Of a stretch of DNA of 64,000 nucleotides, positions 50,352 through 59,710 are shown one piece after another. Origin of the DNA: Mycobacterium malmoense (GTDB lineage: Bacteria; Actinomycetota; Actinomycetes; Mycobacteriales; Mycobacteriaceae); assembly GCF_019645855.1 (NCBI RefSeq), contig NZ_CP080999.1, positions 2,790,001 through 2,854,000 on the forward strand, in the 5' to 3' direction. Every line of letters begins with the position of its first letter. The first letter of the stretch is position 1. Position numbers and translations under genes: made by a program. The notes under the pieces were generated by a model. It was not told where the DNA came from. It saw nothing but the letters and a program-made list of their open reading frames with translations, and made no database searches.

Positions 50352-50568
50352 AGCGCCACCGTAGTCCCGCTCGCCCGGATGACCCGGCCCACGCGCCTGG
50401 ACATCGTTGGCATGAAACGGTTAGGTGAATTCCGAGATTTTTGGGCCGAATTTTCCTAGAGTCTGGCCTACGGCCCTGTGACACACCCGACCGTCTGACC
50501 TGTGGCGTGAGGTGCCCGTCCCCGGGGAAAAGCGTGGTCTTGGCGTAGAGGGGAAGGACAGTTCGGGG

Positions 50569-52194
50569 ATGAGCTTTTTGGTGGCGGCACCGGAGGTCAT
50601 TTCGTCGTTGCTGTATTCGGGACCGGGTTCGGCTCCGATGCTGGCCGCTGCGGCGTCGTGGGATGGGCTGGCGACCGAGCTAGGCACGGCGGCGCAGTCG
50701 TTCTCGTCGGTCACCTCGGGGTTGGCTGGTCAGGCCTGGCAGGGGGCCGCGTCGGCGGCGATGGCGCAGACCGCCGCCCGGTATGCGGGGTACCTGACCG
50801 AGGCGGCGACGCAAGCGCAAACGGCGGCCGCCCAGGCCCAAGTGGTAGCCAGTGCGTTTGAATCCACGGTGGCCGCCACCGTGCATCCGGCGTTGGTGGC
50901 CGCCAATCGCAATGAGTTGGTGCAGCTGGTGGTCTCGAATCTGTTCGGGCAGAACGCGCCCGCGATCGCCGCCGCGGAATCCGACTACGAACAGATGTGG
51001 GCCCAAGACGTAGCCGCGATGATCGGCTACCACGGCGGCGTCTCGTCGGCGGCCGCACAATTGCCGTCCTGGCAGGCGGCGCTGCAGGGCCTGTCGGCCC
51101 AGGCATCCGCCGCGATCACGACCAACCCGGTGAGCTCGGCCGCCAGCAGCGATCCCCTTACCGGGCTGCTCGGGACCATCGAGCAGGATGTGAGCGGCAT
51201 CTTCGGCCAGGTCCAACAACAAGTCATCAACGTCATCAACGCACCCACCGAGTTCCTGTTGGGGCGTCCGCTGATCGGCACCGGGTCGTCGGTGTCCCTC
51301 GGCGGCACGATAAATAACGGGACGGCAACCGCGCCGCTGACCCTGGTCGACGGCACTGAGCCCGTGGTGAACGCCTCCGTTGGCAGCGGAACCCCTGTGC
51401 CGTTGCTGGTGGATACCGGATCCGCGGGCCTTGTGATCCCCTTCCAAGACGTCGGGGGACTCTTTGGAGTGCTCCAGCTCGGCTTACCCCAGGGCCTCGG
51501 CATTAGCGGCTACAGCGGGGGATTGGACTATCTGTACGCCACGTATAACGCCCCGGTGAATTTCGGCGGCGGACTCGTCACCTCGTCAACCCCCGTCGAC
51601 ATCGAGCTCTTCGCGTGGCCGACGTCCCTGCAGGCATTGCAGACCAACGGCTTCTCATTCCAGTCCTATTTCGCCCAGGACGGTGTGGCCGGCGTCCTGG
51701 GTGTCGGACCGAATGCGGCGGGCCCGGGTCCGAGCATTGCGACCCAGGCGCTGCCGGCACCCTACAACCAGGGTCTGCTCATCAACGAAGCCGCGGCCTC
51801 GCCTTACCTGCAGTTCGGTGCCGCGCCGACAAACCTCGGCACCGCCATCGCCACCCTCAACGGGGCGCCGATTACCGACCTGGACGTGACGGTCGGTACC
51901 GGTGCCAATGCCGTCACCTACAACGACGTTCCCTCGATGGTCGACTCCGGTGGTGTGGAAGGGACCATCCCGTCATCGATTATTGGGAACGTCGCACCGG
52001 GGACCCAAATTGAGATCTCTACCACTGACGGCACGCCACTGTACGACTACACGTACGCCGGGGGTCCCAACGCTTACTACCCGACGGTCATCTCAAGCGG
52101 ATTGATGAATACCGGGTATGCGCCCTACTCGCTGTTCCCCGCGTACATCGACTACGGCGCCGATACGATGACCCTTTACCCGACACCGACCTGA
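50569..52194 (+). CDS. PPE protein fused to a PecA-like aspartic protease domain
   Basis: A 541-residue type VII secretion substrate. Residues 1-180 form a PPE domain (MSFLVAAPEVISSLLYSGPG; WQG at 57-59), with APE in place of PPE. Residues 222-239 hold the linker NAPTEFLLGRPLIGTG known from PE_PGRS proteins. Residues 255-541 form a PecA/PE-cleavage type aspartic protease: Asp282 in LLVDTGSAGLVIPF and Asp459 in SMVDSGGVEGTIPSS. Known PecA-type proteases usually carry a PE rather than a PPE domain. A GAGGGGAAGG ribosome site precedes ATG 50569. Confidence 0.88.
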   Translation: MSFLVAAPEVISSLLYSGPGSAPMLAAAASWDGLATELGTAAQSFSSVTSGLAGQAWQGAASAAMAQTAARYAGYLTEAATQAQTAAAQAQVVASAFESTVAATVHPALVAANRNELVQLVVSNLFGQNAPAIAAAESDYEQMWAQDVAAMIGYHGGVSSAAAQLPSWQAALQGLSAQASAAITTNPVSSAASSDPLTGLLGTIEQDVSGIFGQVQQQVINVINAPTEFLLGRPLIGTGSSVSLGGTINNGTATAPLTLVDGTEPVVNASVGSGTPVPLLVDTGSAGLVIPFQDVGGLFGVLQLGLPQGLGISGYSGGLDYLYATYNAPVNFGGGLVTSSTPVDIELFAWPTSLQALQTNGFSFQSYFAQDGVAGVLGVGPNAAGPGPSIATQALPAPYNQGLLINEAAASPYLQFGAAPTNLGTAIATLNGAPITDLDVTVGTGANAVTYNDVPSMVDSGGVEGTIPSSIIGNVAPGTQIEISTTDGTPLYDYTYAGGPNAYYPTVISSGLMNTGYAPYSLFPAYIDYGADTMTLYPTPT

Positions 52195-52214
52195 GGCGAT
52201 GTGAGCGCTGGCCG

Positions 52215-53099
52215 CTAGCCCTTGGCGAGGGTGAACTGCGCGACGTCGGTGTAACCCTCGCGAAATAGGTCGGCGCAACCGGTCAGGTACTTCATGTACC
52301 GGTCGTAGACCTCGTGGGATTGAATCGCGATGCCCTCGTCCCGGCGAGACTCGAGCGCGGTCGCCCAGGTGTCGAGCGTGCGGGCGTAGTGCAGGCGCAG
52401 CGGTTGGACCAGCTTGACGGTGAAGCCGGCCCGCTCCGCGTGCTCCTCGACGACCTTGGCGTTCGGCAGGTCTCCGCCGGGGAAGATCTCGTCCATGATG
52501 AACTTCATGAACCGCAGCTTGGTCATGGTGATGGGCAGTCCACGCTCGGTGAACTCCTGGTCGCTGGGCTTGATGATGGTGTGCAGCAGCATCACGCCGC
52601 CGGCGGGAAGCGCCTCGTAGGCCATCGTGAAGAAGTCGGTGTAGCGGTCGCGTCCGAAGTGCTCGAAGGCGCCGATCGACACGATGCGGTCCACTTTTTC
52701 GTCAAACTGCTCCCAGCCCTGCAGTAGCACGCGCTTGCTTCGCGCGCTGGGATGCTTGTCGAGCGATCGCTGTGCGTACGCCTGTTGATTGCGGCTCAGC
52801 GTCAGGCCGACGACGTTGACGTCGTAGCGCTCCAGCGCTCGGGTGATTGTGGCCCCCCAGCCGCACCCGATGTCGAGCAGCGTCATGCCGGGTTGTAGGC
52901 CGAGCTTGCGCAGCGAGAGGTCGATTTTGGCGATCTGCGCCTCTTCGAGTGTCATGTCGTCGCGTTCGAAGTAGGCGCAGCTGTAGGTCTGCGTCGGATC
53001 CAGGAAGAGCCTGAAAAAGTCGTCGGACAGGTCGTAGTGGGCCTGTACATCCTCGAAATGCGGCTTCAAGCCAACGTTTTCACTTTGTTTTTCGGGCAC
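52215..53099 (-). CDS. Cyclopropane mycolic acid synthase, PcaA/CmaA type
   Basis: A 294-residue SAM-dependent enzyme that modifies double bonds in mycolic acids. The family N-terminal region reads HFEDVQAHYDLSDDFFRLFL, then DPTQTYSCAYFERDDMT, motif I LLDIGCGWGATITRALERY, GLTLSRNQQAYA and VDRIVSIGAFEHFGRDRY. The overall likeness is greatest to PcaA, but mycobacteria have several paralogues and I do not assign a symbol. The GTG at 53099 follows an AGAGG site; a TTG three codons earlier is possible. Confidence 0.92.
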   Translation of the reverse strand: MPEKQSENVGLKPHFEDVQAHYDLSDDFFRLFLDPTQTYSCAYFERDDMTLEEAQIAKIDLSLRKLGLQPGMTLLDIGCGWGATITRALERYDVNVVGLTLSRNQQAYAQRSLDKHPSARSKRVLLQGWEQFDEKVDRIVSIGAFEHFGRDRYTDFFTMAYEALPAGGVMLLHTIIKPSDQEFTERGLPITMTKLRFMKFIMDEIFPGGDLPNAKVVEEHAERAGFTVKLVQPLRLHYARTLDTWATALESRRDEGIAIQSHEVYDRYMKYLTGCADLFREGYTDVAQFTLAKG

Positions 53100-53170
53100 G
53101 GCACACAAACCTCTAACTCGACTTGTATCGAGCTTAGCGGTGTTCGATCGCAGCGCCCCTGTCTCGGCGG

Positions 53171-53602
53171 CTATTCGTCAGCGGAGAAGTCGGCACTGAA
53201 CCAGCGGTCGGGGCGGATGGTGAACAACACGCTGTCGTAATCGCCGAGACTGCGCACGAATTCGAGTCCGCCCTCCTCGCCGAGATAGCGGATGGCGATG
53301 GCCTCACGCGCCTCCAACGGGCTGGGTCTGGTGATCTCGACGACGGTGCCCTCGACGACCACATATTGGTAGGGCAGCTCTTCGCGCTGGACGACGAGCG
53401 TCACCACGCCGGCGCGCTCGATGAGCTTGGCTTTGCGTCGCGACGCGCCGGTGTTGATGCGGATGTTTCCGCCGGGGGTGTAGTCATACCAGATCGGCAC
53501 GCTGGCCGGCGGTCGGCCGTCTTCTGCAGCGACGGACAGCACCCCGACATGTTTTTCTTCCAGAAACCGCTCACGTTCGGACTCGGTGAATGCTTTAGGC
53601 AT
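53171..53602 (-). CDS. PPOX-class flavin/F420-dependent oxidoreductase
   Basis: A 143-residue split-barrel protein of the pyridoxamine-5'-phosphate oxidase superfamily. It begins MPKAFTESERERFLEEKHVG and contains HVGVLSVAAEDGRPPASVPIW and the NTGASRRKAKLIERAGVVTL cofactor-binding strand-helix. Length and pattern match the mycobacterial F420-dependent PPOX group rather than a true vitamin B6 oxidase. It faces away from the FAD monooxygenase; no partner is clear. Confidence 0.8.
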   Translation of the reverse strand: MPKAFTESERERFLEEKHVGVLSVAAEDGRPPASVPIWYDYTPGGNIRINTGASRRKAKLIERAGVVTLVVQREELPYQYVVVEGTVVEITRPSPLEAREAIAIRYLGEEGGLEFVRSLGDYDSVLFTIRPDRWFSADFSADE

Positions 53603-53814
53603 ATGCGTCGAAACCTTCCGATTCGCGCCGCTATTCCCGATTACGTCGGCATTGACGCGACAACCGTCCACCGCACCGAGGCCAGGAAGTCGAAAACCAT
53701 TGGCGCAAATCCCTTCCCACTCTCACCCTATAGGGCACCGGGGGGCTTGCGGCAAGACCCGGGTCGTGCCGCAGAATGGCCGACCGGTGCAGCACGTGCA
53801 GAGAAGAGAGTCGC

Positions 53815-55359
53815 TTGTCGTCGAAAAATGATTCGCACCGGAAGGTCGAACGACCGGCCGATCACGCGGTGGTGGTTGTCGGAGCAGGTCCGACGGGGCT
53901 GATGTTGGCCGGTGAGTTGGCGTTGGCGGGGGTCGACGTCGCCGTCGTCGAGCGGCGCGCCAACCAGGACGTCATTGGCTCGCGCGCGGGCGGTCTGCAT
54001 GCGCGCACCATCGAGGTACTCGATCAGCGCGGCATCGCCGATCGGTTCCTGTCGCAGGGACAGGTGGCGCAGGTCGCCGGGTTCGCCCAAATTCCGCTGG
54101 ACATCAGCGACTTTCCGACCCGGCACCCCTACGGGCTCGCGCTGTGGCAGAACCACATCGAGCGCCTACTGGCCGGCTGGGTCGGCGAGCTGGCGGTGAG
54201 GATCCATCGCGGACGTGAGGTGACGGGCATCGCCCAAGACGGCACCGGCGTCGACGTCGAGCTGGCAGGCGGCCAGTTCCTGCGGGCGGAGTATCTCATC
54301 GGGTGCGACGGCGGACGCAGCGTGATCCGCAGATCAGCCGGCATCGACTTCCCGGGGTGGAATCCGACAACGAGCCACCTGATCGCCGAAGTCGAAATGG
54401 CCCCCTTGGCGGGCGAATCGCCGGCATGGGGAATCCGCCACGACGCCCTCGGTGTCCATTCGCTGAGCATGCTGGAGGATGGCGGGCCGGCGCGGGTCAT
54501 GGTGACCGAGCGGCGCCTGCAACCCGCCGGCGAACCCGCCTTGCCTGATCTGAGCGAGGCGCTCATCGCCGTATACGGGACGGATTACGGGATCCACAGT
54601 CCGACTTGGATTTCCAGGTTCACCGACGCGGCGCGACAAGCCGCGGCCTATCGTGACGGACGGGTCCTGCTGGCCGGCGACGCCGCACATGTGCATCACC
54701 CGGTGGGCGGACAGGGTCTCAACACCGGCGTGCAGGATGCGGTGAATCTGGGGTGGAAACTGGCGCAGGTCGTCAATCGGACGTCGCCCGACAGCCTCCT
54801 CGATACCTACCACGCCGAACGGCACCCGGTCGCCGCCCGCGTGCTGCGCAATACGATGGCGCAGATGGCGCTTCTCCGCCGCCCAGACGATCGCACCAAG
54901 GCCTTGCGCGACATCATGTCCGAGCTTCTGAGTATGGACGAGCCTCGCAAACGATTCGCGGCGATGATGTCCGGCCTGGACATCCATTACGACCTCGGTG
55001 AGGGACATCCGCTGCTCGGGCGCCGCATGCCCGATCTCGACCTCGCCACCGCCGATGGCCCGCTGCGGGTGTTCACCCTCCTGCACGATGCCCAACCGGT
55101 GCTGCTCAACCTCGGTGAGCCCGGCTCCATCGACATCGCCCCGTGGGCGGATCGGGTCCGGTTGATCGACGCCAAATACGTTGGCGCCTGGGATCTTCCG
55201 GTGCTTGGCACGGTCACCGCTCCCGGCGCCGTGTTGGTCCGCCCCGATGGATATGTCGCCTGGGCGGGAGACGCGACCGACCCGGGGCTCCGCGAAGCGC
55301 TCACCGCCTGGTTCGGGCGACCTGCGGCGGCAAAAGTATCGGCGTTGTCGACGGCCTAG
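53815..55359 (+). CDS. FAD-dependent aromatic-ring monooxygenase (PheA/TfdB/RdmE-like)
   Basis: A 514-residue flavoprotein hydroxylase. The FAD GxGxxG motif is VVVVGAGPTGLMLAGELALAG. Further motifs are the DG motif region LIGCDGGRSVIRRSAGIDF and the GD motif GRVLLAGDAAHVHHPVGGQG. A C-terminal thioredoxin-like domain (residues about 400-510) is typical of phenol hydroxylases and polyketide oxygenases. The TTG at 53815 has AGAGAAGAGAG upstream. It would hydroxylate an aromatic or polyketide substrate using NAD(P)H. It overlaps the convergent methyltransferase by 4 bases. Confidence 0.86.
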   Translation: MSSKNDSHRKVERPADHAVVVVGAGPTGLMLAGELALAGVDVAVVERRANQDVIGSRAGGLHARTIEVLDQRGIADRFLSQGQVAQVAGFAQIPLDISDFPTRHPYGLALWQNHIERLLAGWVGELAVRIHRGREVTGIAQDGTGVDVELAGGQFLRAEYLIGCDGGRSVIRRSAGIDFPGWNPTTSHLIAEVEMAPLAGESPAWGIRHDALGVHSLSMLEDGGPARVMVTERRLQPAGEPALPDLSEALIAVYGTDYGIHSPTWISRFTDAARQAAAYRDGRVLLAGDAAHVHHPVGGQGLNTGVQDAVNLGWKLAQVVNRTSPDSLLDTYHAERHPVAARVLRNTMAQMALLRRPDDRTKALRDIMSELLSMDEPRKRFAAMMSGLDIHYDLGEGHPLLGRRMPDLDLATADGPLRVFTLLHDAQPVLLNLGEPGSIDIAPWADRVRLIDAKYVGAWDLPVLGTVTAPGAVLVRPDGYVAWAGDATDPGLREALTAWFGRPAAAKVSALSTA

Positions 55360-56312
55360 CCGGTGAACTCCTGCTCGCTGCGCCGAGAGCTCAATTCGGC
55401 ACTCAGGTAGCTAATGGCGTGCCGGAATTCCGCAAGGATCTCGTTGTCAGGAACGACAAAGCCGTAGTCGGCGTATAGCTGTTCGGTGGGGTAGTGGGTG
55501 ACGTTCCAGCCGGTGGAGGTCAGGTGCTCCCCGGCTGGATGGCGTGCCCCAAGCCACACCAGTTCGGCGACGTCGATGTCCAGACCGTGCTTACGCCAAG
55601 TGGTGCGCATAGCTCGGGCGCGCTCGTCGGTGAACACGCTCATATCGGTGATGTTCTCGGTGGCCAGCCGGCTGCCCGCCGCACTGAGCGCGGTGATGTT
55701 GTCGATGAGCCGGTCCTGAGCCTCCGGTGGCAGGTAGGGCAGCAGGCCTTCAGCGATCCAGGCGGTAGGTGCGGTCGGATCAAACGCGTTGTCGCGCAAG
55801 GCCGTCGGCCAATCCTCACGCAGGTCGATGCCCACGGTGCGGCGTTCGGCGGCCGGTTCGGCTCCGATCTGGGCCAGTGTGTTGCTCTTGAAGGCAATGA
55901 CCTCGGGCTGATCGACCTCGAAAATGACCGTGCCCGCCGGCCAGGGCAACCGGTAGGCCCGCGCGTCAAGCCCGGCGGCCAAGATGACGGCTTGGCGTAT
56001 CCCGGCGGCGGTCGCGGCGAGGAAGAAATCGTCGAAAAACCTCGTCCGAACCGCGATCTGTTCGCGCCGCTGCTGCAGGGTCAAGGGCACGTCGTCGTCG
56101 TCATCGAGCGGGATTTGGTTGTCCAGCATGCGGGTGAAGAACGAATGCCCGACGGCACGCACCAACGGCTCGGCGAACCGGTCGTCGAGCAAGGCGTCAG
56201 GCTCGCGAGAAGCCAGCGCCCGGGACGCCGCCACCATCGTCGCTGTTGCCCCCACGCTGGAAGCCAGATCCCAGCTGTCGCCCTCGCTCCGCGCCGAACC
56301 AATTGATGACAC
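55356..56312 (-). CDS. Mycobacterial SAM-dependent methyltransferase (LCM/Rv0281 type)
   Basis: A 318-residue methyltransferase of the large mycobacterial family annotated as putative S-adenosyl-L-methionine-dependent methyltransferase. Typical segments are DSWDLASSVGATATMVAASR, QAVILAAGLDARAYRLPWP, IFEVDQPEVIAFKSNTL and AWIAEGLLPYLPPEAQDRL. The GTG at 56312 is chosen for its GGAAGGAG ribosome site. Paralogues are many in mycobacteria; the substrate is unknown. Confidence 0.9.
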   Translation of the reverse strand: MSSIGSARSEGDSWDLASSVGATATMVAASRALASREPDALLDDRFAEPLVRAVGHSFFTRMLDNQIPLDDDDDVPLTLQQRREQIAVRTRFFDDFFLAATAAGIRQAVILAAGLDARAYRLPWPAGTVIFEVDQPEVIAFKSNTLAQIGAEPAAERRTVGIDLREDWPTALRDNAFDPTAPTAWIAEGLLPYLPPEAQDRLIDNITALSAAGSRLATENITDMSVFTDERARAMRTTWRKHGLDIDVAELVWLGARHPAGEHLTSTGWNVTHYPTEQLYADYGFVVPDNEILAEFRHAISYLSAELSSRRSEQEFTG

Positions 56313-56456
56313 TCGTTGCTCCTTCCGGGATTCAACCGTCACGTCGACAAGCCTATGCTGCCGTCAGCACGCACCCGCCACACGCGACGGAGACCGGTCT
56401 ACGAGAACATGACGTGTCGCCCAGCGTGAACTCGAAGACAGGGAGCGAACAAGTCC

Positions 56457-57338
56457 ATGGCAGCAGCACTGCGCCCGCGCCGATCTGCCCTCTACCTGCC
56501 CGGCAACAACGCCCGAGCGCTGGAGAAGGGGAGGGCGCTGCCCGCAGACGTGCTCATCTTCGACCTCGAGGATGCCGTGGGACCCGACGCCAAAGCCGAC
56601 TCAAGGACGAGGGTGTGCAACGCGATCTCGTCGGGGAGCTACCGGCCCCGTGAGATCGTGGTGCGCGTCAACGGCCTGGGCACCGACTGGCACGAGGACG
56701 ATGTGGCGGCCGTGGCCGGTTCGGCCGCCCACGGGGTGCTCGTGCCGAAGGTCGAAAACGGCGAGCAGGTCCAAGCGCTGGCCGCCACGCTCGACGCCCT
56801 CGGCGCGCCGGACTCCTTGCGACTGTGGGTGATGATCGAAACGCCACGATCTTTCCTGAGAGCCGAGGAGATCGCCTCGGCCAGCGATCGATTGGCCGCA
56901 CTGGTGGTTGGCACCAACGACTTGGTGAACGATCTACACGCGCTGCACGTCGCGGGACGCGCACCGGTTGTACCCGCCTTGTCCTTGGCCGTGCTGGGAG
57001 CAAGGGCGGCCGGAAAGACCATCTTGGATGGCGTGTTCAACGACATCACCGACGAAGCCGGCTTCCGAGCCGAGGCTCAACAAGGCCGCGAAATGGGTTT
57101 CGACGGCAAAACCTTGATCCATCCTTCCCAAATCGCCCCGGCCAATGACCTATTCGGTCCGTCGCAAAAGGAGCTAGCTGACGCACGCAAGGTCGTATCG
57201 GCCTACGAGCGGGCCCAAGCCGCAGGCAACAGTGTGATAACGGTCGACGGTCGCATGATCGAGAGCTTGCACGTGCGCAACGCCCAGCGAATCCTCGCCC
57301 TTGCGGACCTCATCTCCGAAATGGAGTCCGCCTCCTAG
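56457..57338 (+). CDS. CitE-like HpcH/HpaI family CoA-ester lyase
   Basis: A 293-residue TIM-barrel lyase similar to citrate lyase beta subunit and malyl-CoA type enzymes. Signatures are RRSALYLPGNNARALEKGRA, DVLIFDLEDAVGPDAKAD (metal-binding Glu/Asp), WVMIETPRSFLRA and GFDGKTLIHPSQIAPAND. There are no citrate lyase alpha or gamma genes, so an independent lyase or thioesterase acting on a C4-C5 CoA ester is likely. Confidence 0.85.
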   Translation: MAAALRPRRSALYLPGNNARALEKGRALPADVLIFDLEDAVGPDAKADSRTRVCNAISSGSYRPREIVVRVNGLGTDWHEDDVAAVAGSAAHGVLVPKVENGEQVQALAATLDALGAPDSLRLWVMIETPRSFLRAEEIASASDRLAALVVGTNDLVNDLHALHVAGRAPVVPALSLAVLGARAAGKTILDGVFNDITDEAGFRAEAQQGREMGFDGKTLIHPSQIAPANDLFGPSQKELADARKVVSAYERAQAAGNSVITVDGRMIESLHVRNAQRILALADLISEMESAS

Positions 57339-57441
57339 ACCGGGGAAGAGGGCGGCGCCGTCGACTTGCACCCGGATCGATAGACCAGGCCTGACCGCGC
57401 GGTAGGTTGAACGCGGTTCGGACGACCCGAGAGGAGACACC

Positions 57442-58677
57442 GTGGGCCAAACCGCGGGCATGGCCGAGGCCGACCGGGCGTGGATGGTCGACGCGCTGCT
57501 TGCACTGCTGCAGACCCCGAGCCCGTCGGGCCGCACGGACGCGGTGATGCAGCTGATCGGCGACATCTTCGACGACTTCGGGGTGCCGTTCTCACTGACC
57601 CGCCGCGGGGCGCTGACAGCTGAACTCCCGGGTGAGTCGGCGACCACCGACCGGGCACTGATAGTTCACGCGGACACCATCGGCTGCATGGTGCGAAAGC
57701 TCAAGGACAACGGCCGTCTCGAAATAATTCCGGTTGGGACCTTCTCGGCTCGGTTCGCCGCGGGCGCCCGCGTGCGGATCTTCTCCGACGACCCCGAAGA
57801 ATTCATCACCGGAACGGTCTTGCCGCTCAAGGCAAGTGGGCACGCGTTCGGTGACGAGATCGACGTTCAGCCCACAGACTGGGAGCACGTCGAGGTCCGC
57901 GTGGACCGCAAGGTGTCCTCGCGAGAGGATCTGGTCCGTCTGGGCCTGAACATCGGTGACTTCGTCGCGTTCATCGCCAGCCCCGAACTCACCGCCGACG
58001 GCTTCATCGTTTCTCGTCACCTCGACGGGAAGGCGGGCGTCGCGATCGCACTCGCACTGGCCAAGACTTTCGCCGAGAACAAGGTGGTGTTGCCGCACCG
58101 CACCATGATCATGGTCACCATCACCGAGGAGGTCGGCCACGGAGCCAGCCACGGCCTGCCCCCGGACGTCGCCGAGCTCGTCTCGGTGGACAACGCGGTG
58201 TGCGCCCCCGGCCAGCACTCCATCGAGGACGGCGTGACGATCCCGATGGCCGATCTGCACGGCCCGTTCGACTACCACCTGACCCGCAAGCTGTGCCGGC
58301 TCGCCGAGGAGCGAGGCATCGCATGCGCACGGGACGTGTTCCGCTACTACCGTTCCGACGCCGCCGCGGCAATCGAGGCGGGCGCGGGCACCCGCGCCGC
58401 GCTGGTCGGCTTCGGACTCGACGGCAGCCACGGCTGGGAACGCACCCGCCTGGATTCGCTGGCGGCGGCGTACTGCCTGCTGCACGCCTGGCTACAGACG
58501 CCGCTGACGTTCGCCAAATGGGACGCCAAGCCGTCGGGCAGTCTGCGTGACTTCCCGTCGTCGAAGCAGCCCGCACCGAGCGAGCGGTGGGTTCCGCTGT
58601 CCCGCGGCGACTACGAAGAACCCGGCGATGCCTCGCCGGGATCGCACTGGCCGCCGTCGGAGGGCCCTCAGGCCTGA
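57442..58677 (+). CDS. M42-family metallopeptidase, NAGGN osmoprotectant type
   Basis: A 411-residue zinc aminopeptidase-like protein. The binuclear metal ligands are visible in order: LIVHADTIGCMV, VSRHLDGKAGVAIAL, ITEEVGHGASH (catalytic Glu-Glu), SVDNAVCAPG and GLDGSHGWERT. The sequence resembles peptidases of the N-acetylglutaminylglutamine amide (NAGGN) gene cluster. The synthetase and acetyltransferase of that pathway are not in the window. It follows citE-like by 103 bases and may share its transcript. Confidence 0.84.
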   Translation: MGQTAGMAEADRAWMVDALLALLQTPSPSGRTDAVMQLIGDIFDDFGVPFSLTRRGALTAELPGESATTDRALIVHADTIGCMVRKLKDNGRLEIIPVGTFSARFAAGARVRIFSDDPEEFITGTVLPLKASGHAFGDEIDVQPTDWEHVEVRVDRKVSSREDLVRLGLNIGDFVAFIASPELTADGFIVSRHLDGKAGVAIALALAKTFAENKVVLPHRTMIMVTITEEVGHGASHGLPPDVAELVSVDNAVCAPGQHSIEDGVTIPMADLHGPFDYHLTRKLCRLAEERGIACARDVFRYYRSDAAAAIEAGAGTRAALVGFGLDGSHGWERTRLDSLAAAYCLLHAWLQTPLTFAKWDAKPSGSLRDFPSSKQPAPSERWVPLSRGDYEEPGDASPGSHWPPSEGPQA

Positions 58678-58693
58678 GGCGTCTGATCTGAGG

Positions 58694-59710
58694 TCAGTCG
58701 GCGGGCAGGCCGCGGGAGCGCTTCTCGGCGTACATGTGCTCGTCCGCGAGGCGCAAGAGGTCCTGCTCGCCGACGGCGATCCCGGCGCTGAAGCCAACCG
58801 GCCCGTCGACCTCGGCCCAGCGGTGTCGGAGCCGATCGAGGACCTGCTCGGCCTGGGCGCGATCGGCGCCGACGAGCATGAGGAGGAACTCGTCGCCGCC
58901 GATGCGAAAGACGGCGTCGTCCTTGCGGACTGACCAGCGGAGCGCATCGGCGAAGGCGACCAGGAGTTCGTCGCCGGCCTTGTGGCCGTGGCGGTCGTTG
59001 TAGCGCTTGAAGTTGTCGAGGTCGATGAGCACGACGGCCGAGCCGCTGGCGTGCGTCGACAGCCGCGGTCCGAGCGTGCTGCGGTCGAGCAGTTGGGTGA
59101 GGGCGTCGGTCTGCGCGATCTTGCGGAGCAGCGCGCTTTGCTCTTCCAGCCGGGCGATGAGCCAGGCCGGGATCTCCGCGATGAGAACCCACATGATCGC
59201 CGTCAACACCACGTTCGGCAGCGCGCCGGGGAGGGGTTTGGCGCCGCCCACGACGAACGCCACGACGCCGAGCGGGACGATGGCGAGCGCGTGGCGGGGC
59301 GGGCGGGTGAGGCCGAGATAGGCGAACGCGATCGTGATGGTGCCGGGAAATTCCCGGGTGACGTCCGAGTCAACAGCCCCGCCGAGGGCCGTGACGACAA
59401 GCGATGCCACCGGCCACCCGAGGAGCAGGGCGCGCCGCTCTTGCCAGCCGAGAAGCCAGCCGATCAACGCGGCAACCCCCGCCAGGAGTGCCGCCCCGCC
59501 GAGGAGCCAGTACAGCCGACGGTCGGCCGCGACACCGCCGACGTGCGCTCCGGCCGCGGCGTAGATGGCGAGCATCAAGAGGAACGCCGTCAGGCCGATC
59601 GCATGCCAACGCCCCACCGACGGTTGCGGGTCGACGCGCACGGACACGTGCCCAGAATAAGGTCGCGAACGACCCCGACGGCCGAAAGCGCTTCGAAGGC
59701 TAAGACCCAT
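58694..59710 (-). CDS. Membrane-bound diguanylate cyclase (GGDEF)
   Basis: A 338-residue signalling enzyme. Residues about 35-185 have five or six membrane helices (MASE-like sensor). The GGDEF domain follows, with VLIDLDNFKRYNDRHGHKAG and RIGGDEFLLML (GGDEF at 271-275). The RxxD inhibitory site is RKDD at 262-265. Active-site and product-feedback residues are intact, so it should make c-di-GMP from GTP. No EAL domain is present. The start is ATG 59710, with CAGGAG upstream. Confidence 0.88.
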   Translation of the reverse strand: MGLSLRSAFGRRGRSRPYSGHVSVRVDPQPSVGRWHAIGLTAFLLMLAIYAAAGAHVGGVAADRRLYWLLGGAALLAGVAALIGWLLGWQERRALLLGWPVASLVVTALGGAVDSDVTREFPGTITIAFAYLGLTRPPRHALAIVPLGVVAFVVGGAKPLPGALPNVVLTAIMWVLIAEIPAWLIARLEEQSALLRKIAQTDALTQLLDRSTLGPRLSTHASGSAVVLIDLDNFKRYNDRHGHKAGDELLVAFADALRWSVRKDDAVFRIGGDEFLLMLVGADRAQAEQVLDRLRHRWAEVDGPVGFSAGIAVGEQDLLRLADEHMYAEKRSRGLPAD

